Below, in pieces: positions 16,863 through 26,134 of a stretch of 64,000 bases of DNA. The notes under the pieces were generated by a model. That model saw only the letters and a list, made by a program, of their open reading frames with translations. It was not told where the DNA came from and did not search any database. The stretch's first letter is position 1, and each line of letters begins with the position of its first letter. Source of the DNA: Polyangiaceae bacterium (GTDB lineage Bacteria; Myxococcota_A; Polyangia; Polyangiales; Polyangiaceae); NCBI GenBank assembly GCA_020846005.1, contig JADLEQ010000035.1, forward strand, positions 1 to 64,000, in the 5' to 3' direction. Made by a program: the position numbers and the translations under genes.

Positions 16863-18452
16863 ATGCCCGCCCTCCTCGCCCGCGCCCGGGCGCTCCACGA
16901 CCGGGTGGTCCGACTCGGCGCGCGGCGCCGCGCCGCGCTCGCGATCGGCATCGCGGCGCTCGCCGGGCTCGCGCTCGGCCTCGTCCTGGTGCCGCGGGTG
17001 GCCGGCCCCGGGGAGACGGAGCCGGCGCCGCCGGTGACGCTGCTCGGCGAGCCGCTGCCGCTCGGGGACGGCGCCCGCGACGAGGCGCTCGCGCGGGTGC
17101 GCCGCTGGGTCGCCCGCCGCGTCGTGCTCGAGCTCCCCGACGACCAGCGCGAGGAGGTGCCGCTCGGGCGCCTCGGCGCCGAGATCGATCTGGTGCGGCT
17201 GCACGCCCTCGTCCGCGACGCCGCCGACCCGACGAGCGCGCTGCGCCGCGTCCACGCGGCGCGCGGCGGCGGCCCGCTGGCGCTGCCCGTCCCGGTGTCG
17301 CTCGGGACGGAGGCGGCCATCGCCGAGCTGCTCGTGCTCAAGGATCGTCACGACCGCACGCCGGTCGACGCGCGGCTCGACCTCGAGAAGAAGCAGCTCG
17401 TGCCCGAGGTCGTCGGGCGCCTGCTCGACGTGGACGCGACGCTCCTCGCGCTCCGGCGCGCCGTCACGAGCGGCGAGCCGCGCGCCGCGGCGGTGTTCGT
17501 CGAGCGGGCGCCGCGCCGCCGCGCGAGCGAGCTCGCGAACGTGGACCCGAACGGCGTGCTCGGCTGGTTCGAGACGCCGTACGACCGGAGCGAGCGCTAC
17601 GCCGCCCGCACGTTCAACCTCCGCCTGGCGGCGAGCAAGCTCGACGGCTGGGTGCTGCTCCCGGGCGAGCTCCTCGAGTTCAACACCGTCGTCGGGCCGC
17701 GCGACGAGGCGAACGGCTACAAGGTCGCGCCGGTGATCGCGCAGGGCGAGCTGGTCGACGGCATCGGCGGGGGGACCTGCCAGATCTCCGGCACGCTGCA
17801 CGGCGCCGCGCTCTTCGCCGGGCTCGAGATCGTGCAGCGTGTCCCCCACACGCGGCCGAGCTCGTACATCAAGATGGGCCTCGACGCGACGGTCGTCTAC
17901 CCGACGATCGACTTCAAGGTGAGGAACCCCTTCCCCTTCCCGGTCGTCATCCACGAGACGGTGAAGAGCGGGGTGGTGCGTGCGGAGATCCTCGGCCCGG
18001 CGCGGACGCGGACGGTGACGCTCATCCGCCGCATCGAGGCGGCGGTGCCGTACGAGCAGGTCGAGCGCGAGGACGACTCGCTCCCGGAGGGGGCGCGCGT
18101 GCTCGCCCAGCGCGGCGTCCCGGGCTTCAAGGTGCGCCGCTACCGCATCGTGCGGGACGGGGATCACGCCGTCCGCGAGCGGTGGCACGATGTCTACCCG
18201 CCGACGGCCCAGATCGTGCGCGTGGGCACCGGCAAGGCCGAACGCGAGGGCAAGCGCGCGGCGGACGACTCCCACGGCGAGTACGTGGCCGACGAGCTGC
18301 TCGTCCTGACGCAGACGCCTGGCTCCACGAGGTTCCAGGAGCAGCGGGAGCCGGGGACGTACGGCAAGCCGGGGTGGACCAAGGAGGCGGGCATGCCGTT
18401 CTGGGAGCGGACGGAGGCAGGCGCCGGGGAACCGAAGGAAGACGGCGGTTGA
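16863..18452 (+). CDS. VanW-family membrane-anchored protein
   Basis: Protein of 529 residues with one N-terminal membrane segment (AALAIGIAALAGLALGLVLV) and a large extracytoplasmic part. Residues about 60-230 resemble the peptidoglycan-binding-4-like region often found before VanW domains. The VanW domain follows at about 235-370: NLRLAASKLDGWVLLPGELL, FNTVVGPR, IGGGTCQISGTLHGAALFAG and VVYPTIDFKVRNPFPFPVVI. VanW was named from vancomycin-resistance clusters, but its reaction is unknown, so a cell-wall role is inference. The C-terminus adds a charged region. The ATG at 16863 lies close to the divergent uvrC start at 16804, so the two share a short promoter region. Confidence 0.88.
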   Translation: MPALLARARALHDRVVRLGARRRAALAIGIAALAGLALGLVLVPRVAGPGETEPAPPVTLLGEPLPLGDGARDEALARVRRWVARRVVLELPDDQREEVPLGRLGAEIDLVRLHALVRDAADPTSALRRVHAARGGGPLALPVPVSLGTEAAIAELLVLKDRHDRTPVDARLDLEKKQLVPEVVGRLLDVDATLLALRRAVTSGEPRAAAVFVERAPRRRASELANVDPNGVLGWFETPYDRSERYAARTFNLRLAASKLDGWVLLPGELLEFNTVVGPRDEANGYKVAPVIAQGELVDGIGGGTCQISGTLHGAALFAGLEIVQRVPHTRPSSYIKMGLDATVVYPTIDFKVRNPFPFPVVIHETVKSGVVRAEILGPARTRTVTLIRRIEAAVPYEQVEREDDSLPEGARVLAQRGVPGFKVRRYRIVRDGDHAVRERWHDVYPPTAQIVRVGTGKAEREGKRAADDSHGEYVADELLVLTQTPGSTRFQEQREPGTYGKPGWTKEAGMPFWERTEAGAGEPKEDGG

Positions 18453-18478
18453 CCGCTCGCGCCGGCGCGGCGTAGCCT
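18449..18478 (+). promoter_or_regulatory. Promoter of the small lipoprotein gene (near-leaderless)
   Basis: TTGACC (18449-18454) and TAGCCT (18473-18478) are separated by 18 bp. The -10 element ends six bases before the ATG at 18485, so the transcript probably starts at or next to the start codon, which has no Shine-Dalgarno. The -35 box overlaps the stop codon of the VanW-family gene. Confidence 0.5.
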
Positions 18479-18484
18479 GCCGTC

Positions 18485-18844
<360 letters not shown>

Positions 18845-18853
18845 ACGTGCGCC

Positions 18854-19357
18854 ATGTGGCGCATCGGGCCGCGGCTCTATCTCGGTGACTACGACGCGGG
18901 GGCGGCGGCGCTCGCGGGCGCGGCCCGCCTGGTCGAGCCGGAGAGCGTCGCGCGCCCGTTCGCCGGGGTGATCTCGCTCTGCCCGGTGCCGCTGTTCGAC
19001 GACGACCCGCGCGTCCACGCGCCGCAGGATCCGTTCACGGAGTGGCTCGAGGTCCCGATCGAGGACGGTGGCGCCGGAGAGACGGAGTTCGAGCTGATGC
19101 TCGAGGTCGCGCTCCCGTTCGCGACGCGCCAGCTCGCGCGAGGCAACCTGCTCGTCCACTGCGCGGCGGGGATGTCGCGGAGCGTGAGCACGATCGCCGC
19201 GGTGCTGTGCGAGCGAGGCGCGCGCCCCGAGGAGGCGTTCGCCCAGATCGCTCGGCGCAAGGCCGCGGCGCTCGGCGCGCCGCCCGAGCTGGCGCAGGAT
19301 CTGATCGCGCCTGCCGCCGAGTTCCGCGCGGTGCTCGCGCGTCGCTACGGCCGGTGA
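18854..19357 (+). CDS. Dual-specificity protein phosphatase-like protein
   Basis: Cytosolic phosphatase-like protein of 167 residues. The catalytic P-loop is VHCAAGMSRSVSTIAA (HCxxGxSRS; Cys103, Arg109), matching cysteine-dependent dual-specificity phosphatases. The N-terminus (MWRIGPRLYLGDYDAG) matches the usual start of DSP domains, and a WLEVPIEDGG segment supplies an Asp in the general-acid position. The fold is complete from start to stop. The substrate is unknown; in myxobacteria, which have many Ser/Thr kinases, a phosphoprotein is plausible. It ends ten bases from a convergent gene. Confidence 0.85.
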   Translation: MWRIGPRLYLGDYDAGAAALAGAARLVEPESVARPFAGVISLCPVPLFDDDPRVHAPQDPFTEWLEVPIEDGGAGETEFELMLEVALPFATRQLARGNLLVHCAAGMSRSVSTIAAVLCERGARPEEAFAQIARRKAAALGAPPELAQDLIAPAAEFRAVLARRYGR

Positions 19358-19367
19358 CCTCGGCCCC

Positions 19368-20498
19368 TCACTGCGGCTTGCGCAGCTCGTTCGCGCGGCG
19401 GAGGCCCTCGCGGCCGTCGCGCGGGCAGTCGATCGCGGCCTCGGCGTAGTGATCCCAGCTCGAGGGCTGCACGCTCAGCGTGTACTTGCCCTCCTTCGCC
19501 GGGCAATACATCACGCGGAGCTCGCGCCCCGGCGGGGGCACGGGGAGGACGAAGCCATCGGGATCGGTGAGGCTCGCCTGGAGCCGGACGTCCTCGTACT
19601 GGCTGGCGAGGACGGCGTTCAGGCACGGCGCGTTCGCCTTGGACGTGAACGTGAAGGTCTGCTTGCCCCGCTGCACCGTCGGCTGCGCGACCACGTAGTT
19701 GCAGCCGGCCTTGAACAGCTCATCGAGCCTCGCCTTCGCCCGCGCGACGCCGTTCGTCGCCGGATCGTCGACCTTGCTGCGCGCCCCGCCCTCGGCCGGC
19801 TTGCGCGCGCACTCGAGCGCGGCGACCGTGAACGGCTCGCCTCCCGGCGAGGTGATCTCGAAGGCGTGGTTCGCCGTCTCTTCGGCGCACAGGCGGTAGT
19901 CGATGACGGGCGCCGCGGGGGGCACGGGGGTGCGCAGCGCGACCTGCGGCGTCGTGTAGCGCAGCGTGAGCGGCGCGGACGCCGACGTACCGAGCACGTG
20001 CACGCAGTGATCCCCGGCCACCATGTCGAGCGACACGACGCCCGACTCCCCGGCGCCGTGCGCGGCGGGCTGCACCAGGATGCGGTCGCAGGCGTCCTTG
20101 GCGCGCATCGCGGCGATGCGCTCGAGCATCGCGGCGTGGCCGTTGCGCGTCGGATCCGTCGCCGCGACGCGCGACTCGCCCGCGCGGAACACGAGGACCA
20201 GGACTCCGGCGCCCATCACCGCGAGCACGAGCAGCGCGGCGCCGATCCCGAGCGCGACCTTGATCGTCCGCGCGCGCGTCGCCTGGGCCCGCTCCGCCGA
20301 CCGCGCGGCCTCGGCGCGCTCGCGGAGCTGGAGCTCGTGCTGGCGTTGCCGCGCCTGGATCAGCTCGGGCGGGAGCACGTTGTCCGTGCCGCAGTACGGG
20401 CAGTCGACGTGGAACGCGCTCGGATCCGCGGGGAGCTCGAGCGTATGCCCGCAGCGAACACAGACGAACGCGCGCACGCCCTGGGGCCTGGGGATCAC
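19368..20498 (-). CDS. Zinc-ribbon protein with one membrane helix
   Basis: Protein of 376 residues starting at GTG 20498, chosen because the zinc ribbon begins within ten residues; the open frame upstream is Arg/Gly-rich and unlike a protein. Order of parts: a zinc ribbon (CVRCGHTLELP ... CPYCGTDNVLP), a charged coiled-coil-like helix (RQRQHELQLRERAEAARS), one transmembrane helix (ALGIGAALLVLAVMGAGVLVLVF, about residues 84-106), then a large extracytoplasmic region. That region holds two or more repeats of a Cys-containing beta-sandwich-like unit (for example DHCVHVLGTSASAPLTLRY and APCLNAVLASQYEDVRL). No catalytic motif is recognised. It may sense or bind a ligand at the envelope. Confidence 0.68.
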   Translation of the reverse strand: MIPRPQGVRAFVCVRCGHTLELPADPSAFHVDCPYCGTDNVLPPELIQARQRQHELQLRERAEAARSAERAQATRARTIKVALGIGAALLVLAVMGAGVLVLVFRAGESRVAATDPTRNGHAAMLERIAAMRAKDACDRILVQPAAHGAGESGVVSLDMVAGDHCVHVLGTSASAPLTLRYTTPQVALRTPVPPAAPVIDYRLCAEETANHAFEITSPGGEPFTVAALECARKPAEGGARSKVDDPATNGVARAKARLDELFKAGCNYVVAQPTVQRGKQTFTFTSKANAPCLNAVLASQYEDVRLQASLTDPDGFVLPVPPPGRELRVMYCPAKEGKYTLSVQPSSWDHYAEAAIDCPRDGREGLRRANELRKPQ

Positions 20499-20692
20499 GG
20501 GGCGTGAACATACGCCGACCGAGGCCGCCCGCCGACCCCGCTGGCCCCCGCGCCGCGCCGGTCCGGGCGACCGTCCGGCCCCGCTTGACGGCCTCCCCCG
20601 GGCGGGGGAGAACCGCCGCGCCGCCTGGGGCGGCCCGAGGCTCAGCGGCACGTCTTGCCGCCGAGCAAATGTCGTAACCCATCGTAATTCCA

Positions 20693-21349
20693 ATGGAAAA
20701 GACACCCTCCGAGGCCAAGGACACCGAGCACGCCCCCCGCGCGGTCGACTGGGAGAACCCCCGCGTCGCGTCGATCCTGGCGGCCGCCGCCAAGTGCTTC
20801 GCCGAGAACGGCTTCAGCGCGACCACGCTGGCCGAGATCGGCAAGGAGCTCGGGCTGCGCAAGAGCATCGTCCACTACTACTTCGCCAGCAAGGGCGCCC
20901 TCATCCACGAGGTGCAGAGCTACGCGTACCACCGCTACCTCGACCAGGTGCGGGCGTCGCTCGGCGCCGCGGAGGGCTCGCAGACGAAGCGCGCGCTCTC
21001 GGCGATGCGGTCGCTCCGCGAGACGATCCGCAAGAACCCGGCCGCGACGGCGCTGAACATCGAGGTGTGGTCCGCCTCTCGCCGCGACCCGGAGCTCAAG
21101 CGCCGCTCGGCGGGGCTACAGAAGGACGCGCGCAAGCTGATCGGCGAGGGCATCGCCGAGGTGCTCGGCGCCGACGCGTCCAAGATCCCGCAGCTCGAGG
21201 GGCTGACGACGCTCCTGCTCGCCGTGCTGAACGGCCTGGCGATCGCGGAGTACGTCGAGGGGGACGACGCGAAGACGAACGAGGCCTTCGAGGTCTTCCT
21301 GTTCGTCGTCCGAGCCGGGTTGAAGGCGGTCCTCTCGGGCGGCGAGTGA
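20693..21349 (+). CDS. TetR-family transcriptional regulator
   Basis: Regulator of 218 residues. The N-terminal helix-turn-helix domain reads RVASILAAAAKCFAENGFSA, then TTLAEIGKELGLRKSIVHYYF with SKGALIHEV, the full TetR pattern at about residues 24-75. The C-terminal ligand-binding region is all-helical and not assignable to a subfamily. The stop (TGA 21347-21349) overlaps the GTG of the subtilase gene, so the regulator and protease are translationally coupled. Autoregulation of this operon would be typical, but no operator is evident in the short upstream gap. Confidence 0.9.
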   Translation: MEKTPSEAKDTEHAPRAVDWENPRVASILAAAAKCFAENGFSATTLAEIGKELGLRKSIVHYYFASKGALIHEVQSYAYHRYLDQVRASLGAAEGSQTKRALSAMRSLRETIRKNPAATALNIEVWSASRRDPELKRRSAGLQKDARKLIGEGIAEVLGADASKIPQLEGLTTLLLAVLNGLAIAEYVEGDDAKTNEAFEVFLFVVRAGLKAVLSGGE

Positions 21350-24300
21350 GCGCGCCCCGGCGCGCGTCTCTCGGGGGGAGTCTCGAGCCGCGCGCCCGCT
21401 CGTGGTGCGCGGCGATCGGGGGCGCGCTCGTCCTGGCGGCGGCGTGCTCCACGATGCCGGGGGACGGTACGCCCGGGGCGCGGCGCGCGGAGGCCGCGAC
21501 GCGCGCCGCCGAGCCCCCGCGCGGCGCGGCGGACGCGATCGCGACCTGGTACCTCCGGCTCGAGGGGCCGTCAGCGGTCGAGTCCTCGCGAGGCGCCGCG
21601 TCGGCCGCGGCGCAGGCGCGCGCGTCGCGGGTGCGCGTGCGCGAGCTCGAGGCGCTCCACACCGAGCTCGGCGAGCCGGTCGCGGCCGCAGGCGGCGAGG
21701 TGGTCGCGACGCTCTCGCGAACGACGAACGCGCTGGTCGTCCTCGCGCCGGCGAGCGCGGCCCGGCGCCTGGCCGCGATCGCGGGCGTGCGCCACGTCGA
21801 GCGGGCTCCGGTCTACAGCCGGACGCTGCTCAGCGCGGTGCCCGTGACCGGTGCGCCCCGGCTCTGGGCGCGGTCGTCCCCGCTCACTGGGCGGGGCGTA
21901 CGCGTCGGCATCATCGACAGCGGCATCGACTACACGCACGCGGACTTCGGCGGCGCAGGCACCACGTCCGCGTACGACGCCAACGATCCGGACGTGGTCG
22001 AGCCCGGGACGTTCCCGACGGCGCGCGTCGTCGGCGGCTGGGATTTCGTCGGGGACACGTACGGCGAGACGGACTTCAACCCGCGGCCCGACGCCGATCC
22101 GCTCGACTGCGTGCGCGGCGAGAGCCAGCAGGTCGCGGGCGGCCACGGCACGCACGTCGCCGGCATCGCCGCGGGCCAGGGCGTGACGGCCGCCGGGAGC
22201 GCCTACGCGGGCCCGTACGCGGCGAGCCTGGATCCGGCGGCGTTCCGCGTCGGACCCGGCGTGGCGCCGGAGGCCTCGCTCTACGCGCTGAAGATCTTCG
22301 GCTGCTCGGGCGGCACCTCGATGCTCGGAGCCGCGCTCGAGCGCGCGGCGGACCCAAACGAAGACGGCGACCTCTCCGATCGGCTGGACGTGGTCAACGC
22401 GTCGCTCGGCGTCGCGTACGGGCTCGCGAGCACGGGCGAGGCGGAGCAGGTCCGCGCGCTCACGGAGCTCGGCACGCTGGTGGTCGTCGCCGCCGGCAAT
22501 GACGGCGACGCGACGTTCTCCGTCGGCTCGCCGGCGGTGTACCCGGAGGCGCTGGCCGTCGCCGCGAGCACGGACGCCGCGCTGTTGACGCTCTCGGTGG
22601 TGGCGCCTGCGGCGGCGGTGGCGAGCTTCGCTGCGGCGGAGGGCGGCTTCACCACGCGCCTGGCGACGTCCGGCCCGATCGAGGCGCCGCTGGTCGCGGC
22701 GGAACCCGCGCTCGGGTGCGCGACGCTGACGAACGCGTCCGCCCTCGCCGGCAAGGTGGCGCTCGTCGATCGCGGGACGTGCTCGTTCCAGAACAAGATT
22801 CAGCGGCTGGTGGCGGCGGGCGCAGTCGCCGCGGTGGTCGTCGACAACGAGGACTCGCCGCTGCCGTTCGCGATGGGGGGCGGGGATCCGGGCTCGGTGC
22901 CGATCCCCGGCGTGATGATCCGTCAGGCCGACGGCGCCGCGCTCCGCGCAGCGCTCTCCCAGGGCCTCGTGGTCCGGCTCGACCCCGCCGTGCCGTTCGC
23001 GGGCGGCGGCGCGGAGCAGCTCGCGCCGTTCAGCTCCCGAGGGCCGGCGGCGGAGGGCTGGATCGCCAAGCCCGAGATCGCGGCTCCCGGCGCCGCGATC
23101 GACTCCGCGCGCGTCGGCTCGGGCGGAGAGCCCCGGAGCTCCCAGGGTACGAGCATGGCGTGTCCGGTCGTCACCGGCGCGGCCGCGCTGCTCCGACAGG
23201 CGCGCCCCGGGCTCGATCCGCTCGACGCGAAGGCCCTCCTCGTGGGCGCCGCGACGCCGCTCTTCGACGACAGCGGGCAGCCGTACACGGCGTCCCTGGT
23301 GGGAGCGGGCCGGGTGGACGTGGAGCGCGCGGTGGACCTCGCGGTGAGCGCGCGGGCGGCGAGCGGCTCCACGGTGCCGTCCTTCGGCATGGTGTGGGCG
23401 AGCGAGGACCAGCGCGAGACGCGCGAGGTGGTCGTCGAGAACCACGGCGCCGCGCCGGTGACGCTCGCGACCTCGGCCGCGGCGACGTACCCGATCCCGG
23501 GCGTCACCGTCTCGGTGACGCCGGCGACCATCACCCTCGCCCCCGGCGCGACGGCGACGCTGTCGCTCGAGGTCGAGATCCACCCGGCCGAGCTCCCCCC
23601 CCACGCGCCGGACCCGGTCACACCCGCGACGTCGGGCTTCGGCCAGCCGCGGCACTTCCTCCGCGAGGCGAGCGGCGTGCTCCGCCTGGAGGGTGCCGGC
23701 AACGCGCTCGCCCTGCCCTACTCGCTGTTCGTGCGCGCGGGCGCCGAGCGGCGGGGCGTCGCCGGCGCCTGCCCCACCCGCGACGCGACCGGCGCGGTGG
23801 TGCTGGAGCTGGAGGGGCCGAGCGCCACCGCTTCGCCGGTCACGAGCGTGTTCGCGCTCGGCGTGACGAGCCCCCGCCGCGCGAGCTCCGACACCGATCC
23901 GGAGGCCGCGGCGAGCGACGTGCTCGCCACCGGCGTGGCGACGGACGCCCTCACCGTCGGCTTCACCGAAGGCAGCGTCCACTTCGCCGTCGCGGTCGCT
24001 GGCTCGTGGACGACGCCGGCGCTCGGCCAGCTCGGCCGCCTCGGCGTGGGGATCGACGCGGGCGCGGACGGCACCCGCGATTTCGTGCTCGAGCTCGAGC
24101 CGCTCACCTCAGAGGGGCCGTACGCCGACTCCCTCGTCGCCGTCGCGTACGACGCGCGGACGGACGAGCCGACGGCGTCTCGCAGGTACGTCAACCTGCT
24201 CAACGCCGAGCTGCTCGACTCGGCGCCGTTCGGCAGCTCGGTGCTGGTGATGAGCGCGTTCCTGCGCGACCTCGGCGTGACGGAGGCGGCGCCCGTCCTC

Positions 24301-25032
24301 TCGTGGTCAGCGTTCGCGCGCGGGCGTGACACGTTCAGCGAGTCGGACACCACCGATGAGGTGGTCGTCGACCTCTCGCGGCCCACCGTCGACGCGACGC
24401 CCTACGGGCTCGAGGGGCGGCCGGTGTTCGTCGGTCCGGGGCCGGTGCGCTTCGACGCGCCCGCCGGCGGGCTCCCCCCGCTCCTCCTGCTGCATCACAC
24501 CAACCTCGCGGGGCTCCGGCACGAGGTGCTCGAGTTCACCGAGGGCGACCTCGGCCTGGAGGCGTTCGCGCCGCCGCGCGCGACGGCGGGCGAGGCCACG
24601 ACCATCACGCTGGCGATCGTGAATCGCGGCGCGACGCCGCGCGAAGACGTCGCCGTCGAGATCGCGGTGGACGGCGGGACGCTCGTCGGCGCGACCAGCC
24701 CGCGCGGCGGCTGCGACGAGGCGCGCTGCGCGCTCGGCGATCTCGCGCCGGGCGCGCGCGCCACCGTCTCGGTGACGGCCCTGCCGCGGGACGCGGGCCC
24801 GCTCCGGCTCGACGCGCGGCTCGTCGCGAGCGGCTGCGAGGCGACGCCCGCAGATGACCGCGCGCAGGTGGAGCTCGCCGTCGAGCGCGCCGGCGCCGCG
24901 GCGCTCTCGGGCGGCTGCGCGTGCCGCACGACCGGCGCGCGCGGCACGGGGGCGCTCGGGCTCCTCGGGTGGATCGCGGCGGGCGCGCTCGGCGCGCGGC
25001 GCCGCTGGCGGGCGAGGCACGATCGACGATGA
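21346..25032 (+). CDS. Secreted S8 subtilisin-like protease with PA insert and MYXO-CTERM-like tail
   Basis: Large exported serine protease, 1228 residues from the GTG at 21346 that overlaps the TetR stop. The N-terminus has a lipobox-like LVLAAACS. A propeptide-like inhibitor region precedes the catalytic domain, whose triad reads Asp191 (GIIDSGIDYTHADF), His267 (GGHGTHVAGI) and Ser603 (SQGTSMACPV). A protease-associated (PA) insert lies at about 455-550 (GKVALVDRGTCSF, VPIPGVMI). The region after 640 has beta-sandwich and Fn3-like segments. The last ~40 residues (CACRTTGARGTG, hydrophobic helix, RRRWRARHDRR) form a MYXO-CTERM-like sorting tail. Having both an N-terminal lipobox and a C-terminal sorting tail is odd. 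Confidence 0.92.
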   Translation: MSAPRRASLGGSLEPRARSWCAAIGGALVLAAACSTMPGDGTPGARRAEAATRAAEPPRGAADAIATWYLRLEGPSAVESSRGAASAAAQARASRVRVRELEALHTELGEPVAAAGGEVVATLSRTTNALVVLAPASAARRLAAIAGVRHVERAPVYSRTLLSAVPVTGAPRLWARSSPLTGRGVRVGIIDSGIDYTHADFGGAGTTSAYDANDPDVVEPGTFPTARVVGGWDFVGDTYGETDFNPRPDADPLDCVRGESQQVAGGHGTHVAGIAAGQGVTAAGSAYAGPYAASLDPAAFRVGPGVAPEASLYALKIFGCSGGTSMLGAALERAADPNEDGDLSDRLDVVNASLGVAYGLASTGEAEQVRALTELGTLVVVAAGNDGDATFSVGSPAVYPEALAVAASTDAALLTLSVVAPAAAVASFAAAEGGFTTRLATSGPIEAPLVAAEPALGCATLTNASALAGKVALVDRGTCSFQNKIQRLVAAGAVAAVVVDNEDSPLPFAMGGGDPGSVPIPGVMIRQADGAALRAALSQGLVVRLDPAVPFAGGGAEQLAPFSSRGPAAEGWIAKPEIAAPGAAIDSARVGSGGEPRSSQGTSMACPVVTGAAALLRQARPGLDPLDAKALLVGAATPLFDDSGQPYTASLVGAGRVDVERAVDLAVSARAASGSTVPSFGMVWASEDQRETREVVVENHGAAPVTLATSAAATYPIPGVTVSVTPATITLAPGATATLSLEVEIHPAELPPHAPDPVTPATSGFGQPRHFLREASGVLRLEGAGNALALPYSLFVRAGAERRGVAGACPTRDATGAVVLELEGPSATASPVTSVFALGVTSPRRASSDTDPEAAASDVLATGVATDALTVGFTEGSVHFAVAVAGSWTTPALGQLGRLGVGIDAGADGTRDFVLELEPLTSEGPYADSLVAVAYDARTDEPTASRRYVNLLNAELLDSAPFGSSVLVMSAFLRDLGVTEAAPVLSWSAFARGRDTFSESDTTDEVVVDLSRPTVDATPYGLEGRPVFVGPGPVRFDAPAGGLPPLLLLHHTNLAGLRHEVLEFTEGDLGLEAFAPPRATAGEATTITLAIVNRGATPREDVAVEIAVDGGTLVGATSPRGGCDEARCALGDLAPGARATVSVTALPRDAGPLRLDARLVASGCEATPADDRAQVELAVERAGAAALSGGCACRTTGARGTGALGLLGWIAAGALGARRRWRARHDRR

Positions 25033-25472
25033 AGACCATCTACACCGACGGCGCGTGCCGCGGGAACCCGGGCCCCGGCGGGTGGGCGTGGCTCTGCACG
25101 AGCGGCGCGCTCGGGAGCGGCGCGGAGCCCCACACCACGAACCAGCGCATGGAGATCCGCGCCGCGCTCGAGGCGCTGCGCGCGAACGACGGCCCGGTCG
25201 AGATCGTGAGCGACTCGGCGTACGTCGTGAAGTGTTTCAACGACCGGTGGTGGCCGGGGTGGGTGAAGCGCGGCTGGAAGAACAGCAAGGGCGAGCCGGT
25301 CGCGAACCGCGATCTATGGGAGCCGCTGATTGCGCTGGTGAACGCGCGACCCGGCGTGCGCTTCCGCTGGGTGAAGGGCCACGGCGGCGATCCGTTCAAC
25401 GACCGCGTGGACCGGCTCGCGGTCGAGGCGGCGGAGTCGCAACGGGGACGGAGCGAGCCGCGCCCGGCCTGA
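25029..25472 (+). CDS. rnhA: Ribonuclease HI
   Basis: Ribonuclease that cuts the RNA strand of RNA-DNA hybrids, 147 residues, close to the E. coli enzyme in length. The four carboxylates are present: Asp7 (YTDGACRGNPGPGG), Glu42 (NQRMEIRAAL), Asp62 (SDSAYVVK) and Asp128 (NDRVDRLA), with the flexible-loop His118 (KGHGGD). The basic protrusion (WPGWVKRGWKNSKG) matches the handle of the E. coli type. The ATG overlaps the subtilase stop as ATGA, which is unexpected for a housekeeping gene following a secreted protease and implies coupling. The overlap also sets the start. Confidence 0.95.
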   Translation: MKTIYTDGACRGNPGPGGWAWLCTSGALGSGAEPHTTNQRMEIRAALEALRANDGPVEIVSDSAYVVKCFNDRWWPGWVKRGWKNSKGEPVANRDLWEPLIALVNARPGVRFRWVKGHGGDPFNDRVDRLAVEAAESQRGRSEPRPA

Positions 25473-25493
25473 GCGCGCGGCCCCCGGCGCCCC

Positions 25494-25844
25494 CTACTCC
25501 ACGCCGTGCGTGCGGCGGAACTCGTGGCACTGCGGACACCCGGGCGGGAAGTCCCGGCAGGTCGTGCCGCGCAGCTCGTAGATCGAGCAGGCACGCGGGT
25601 TCTTCCGGGTCCCCAGGTGGACACAGGCGCCGTCCTCTCGCGAGGCAAACCCGCGCTCGCCGAAGTGGCCCGGCACCACGAGCTCGACGAGATCGTAGCG
25701 ACCGACCGCCGCCCAGCGCGCGATGTCCTCGGCCGGCACGAGGATTCGCCCGTCGCTCGCCTCGAGGCAGCACACGCCGCAGGTGAGGCAGTCCGGCACG
25801 GCGGAGGGCTCGGGGTGAGCCGGCGGAGGGTCGACTCGGGTCAC
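25494..25844 (-). CDS. YkgJ-family cysteine cluster protein
   Basis: Small protein of 116 residues with the family's clustered cysteines: CLTCGVCCLEASDG near the N-terminus, CVHLG in the middle, RACSIYELRGTTCRDFPPGC and PQCHEFR at the C-terminus. These are thought to bind zinc or an iron-sulphur cluster. The role is poorly known. A GTG start at 25844 is used. A TAGGCT hexamer lies nine bases upstream on the minus strand, consistent with a near-leaderless transcript. It converges on rnhA. Confidence 0.82.
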   Translation of the reverse strand: MTRVDPPPAHPEPSAVPDCLTCGVCCLEASDGRILVPAEDIARWAAVGRYDLVELVVPGHFGERGFASREDGACVHLGTRKNPRACSIYELRGTTCRDFPPGCPQCHEFRRTHGVE

Positions 25845-26134
25845 GCGAGCGGTAGCCTAACGCGGGCGCGGCTGGGCGTGACGGCCGCGGCGCTGGCGCT
25901 GGCCACGCCGCTCCGGGCGGCTCGCGCAGGCGCGGCCGTGGGGACGGCCGTCGGCTCCTCGATGCCGTACCTCCTCCACCCGCGCGTAGAGTCGGCGCGG
26001 CCCGGCGTGGCCGCCACGCCGACGCGCGCCCCCGGAGGCTGAAGCGTGAGCGCGACGTTCCCCCTGTGACGCGCCGCGGGGCGCACCGCGCGGAGCTCGC
26101 TGCGCCGGCGCCTACCGTCTGGTAGAGAGCGGCC
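25845..26134. other. Intergenic region between divergent genes
   Basis: About 290 bp between the YkgJ-like gene and the EamA exporter. Reading frames here are Arg/Ala/Pro-rich and carry no motif. A TAGGCT hexamer near 25853-25858 (read on the minus strand) could be the -10 of the YkgJ-like gene. Nothing else is recognised. Confidence 0.35.

Noticed and set aside
14309-18475. A 1,388-residue plus-strand open frame over uvrC and the VanW gene
   Set aside because: Its translation is Arg/Pro/Ala-rich and matches nothing; in this GC-rich genome long stop-free antisense frames are expected. The real genes are uvrC (minus) and the VanW protein (plus, another frame).
20023-21345. Upstream extension of the subtilase reading frame through the TetR gene
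   Set aside because: The frame is open but the upstream part overlaps recognisable genes on both strands and lacks any signal peptide; the GTG at 21346 begins a lipobox signal.
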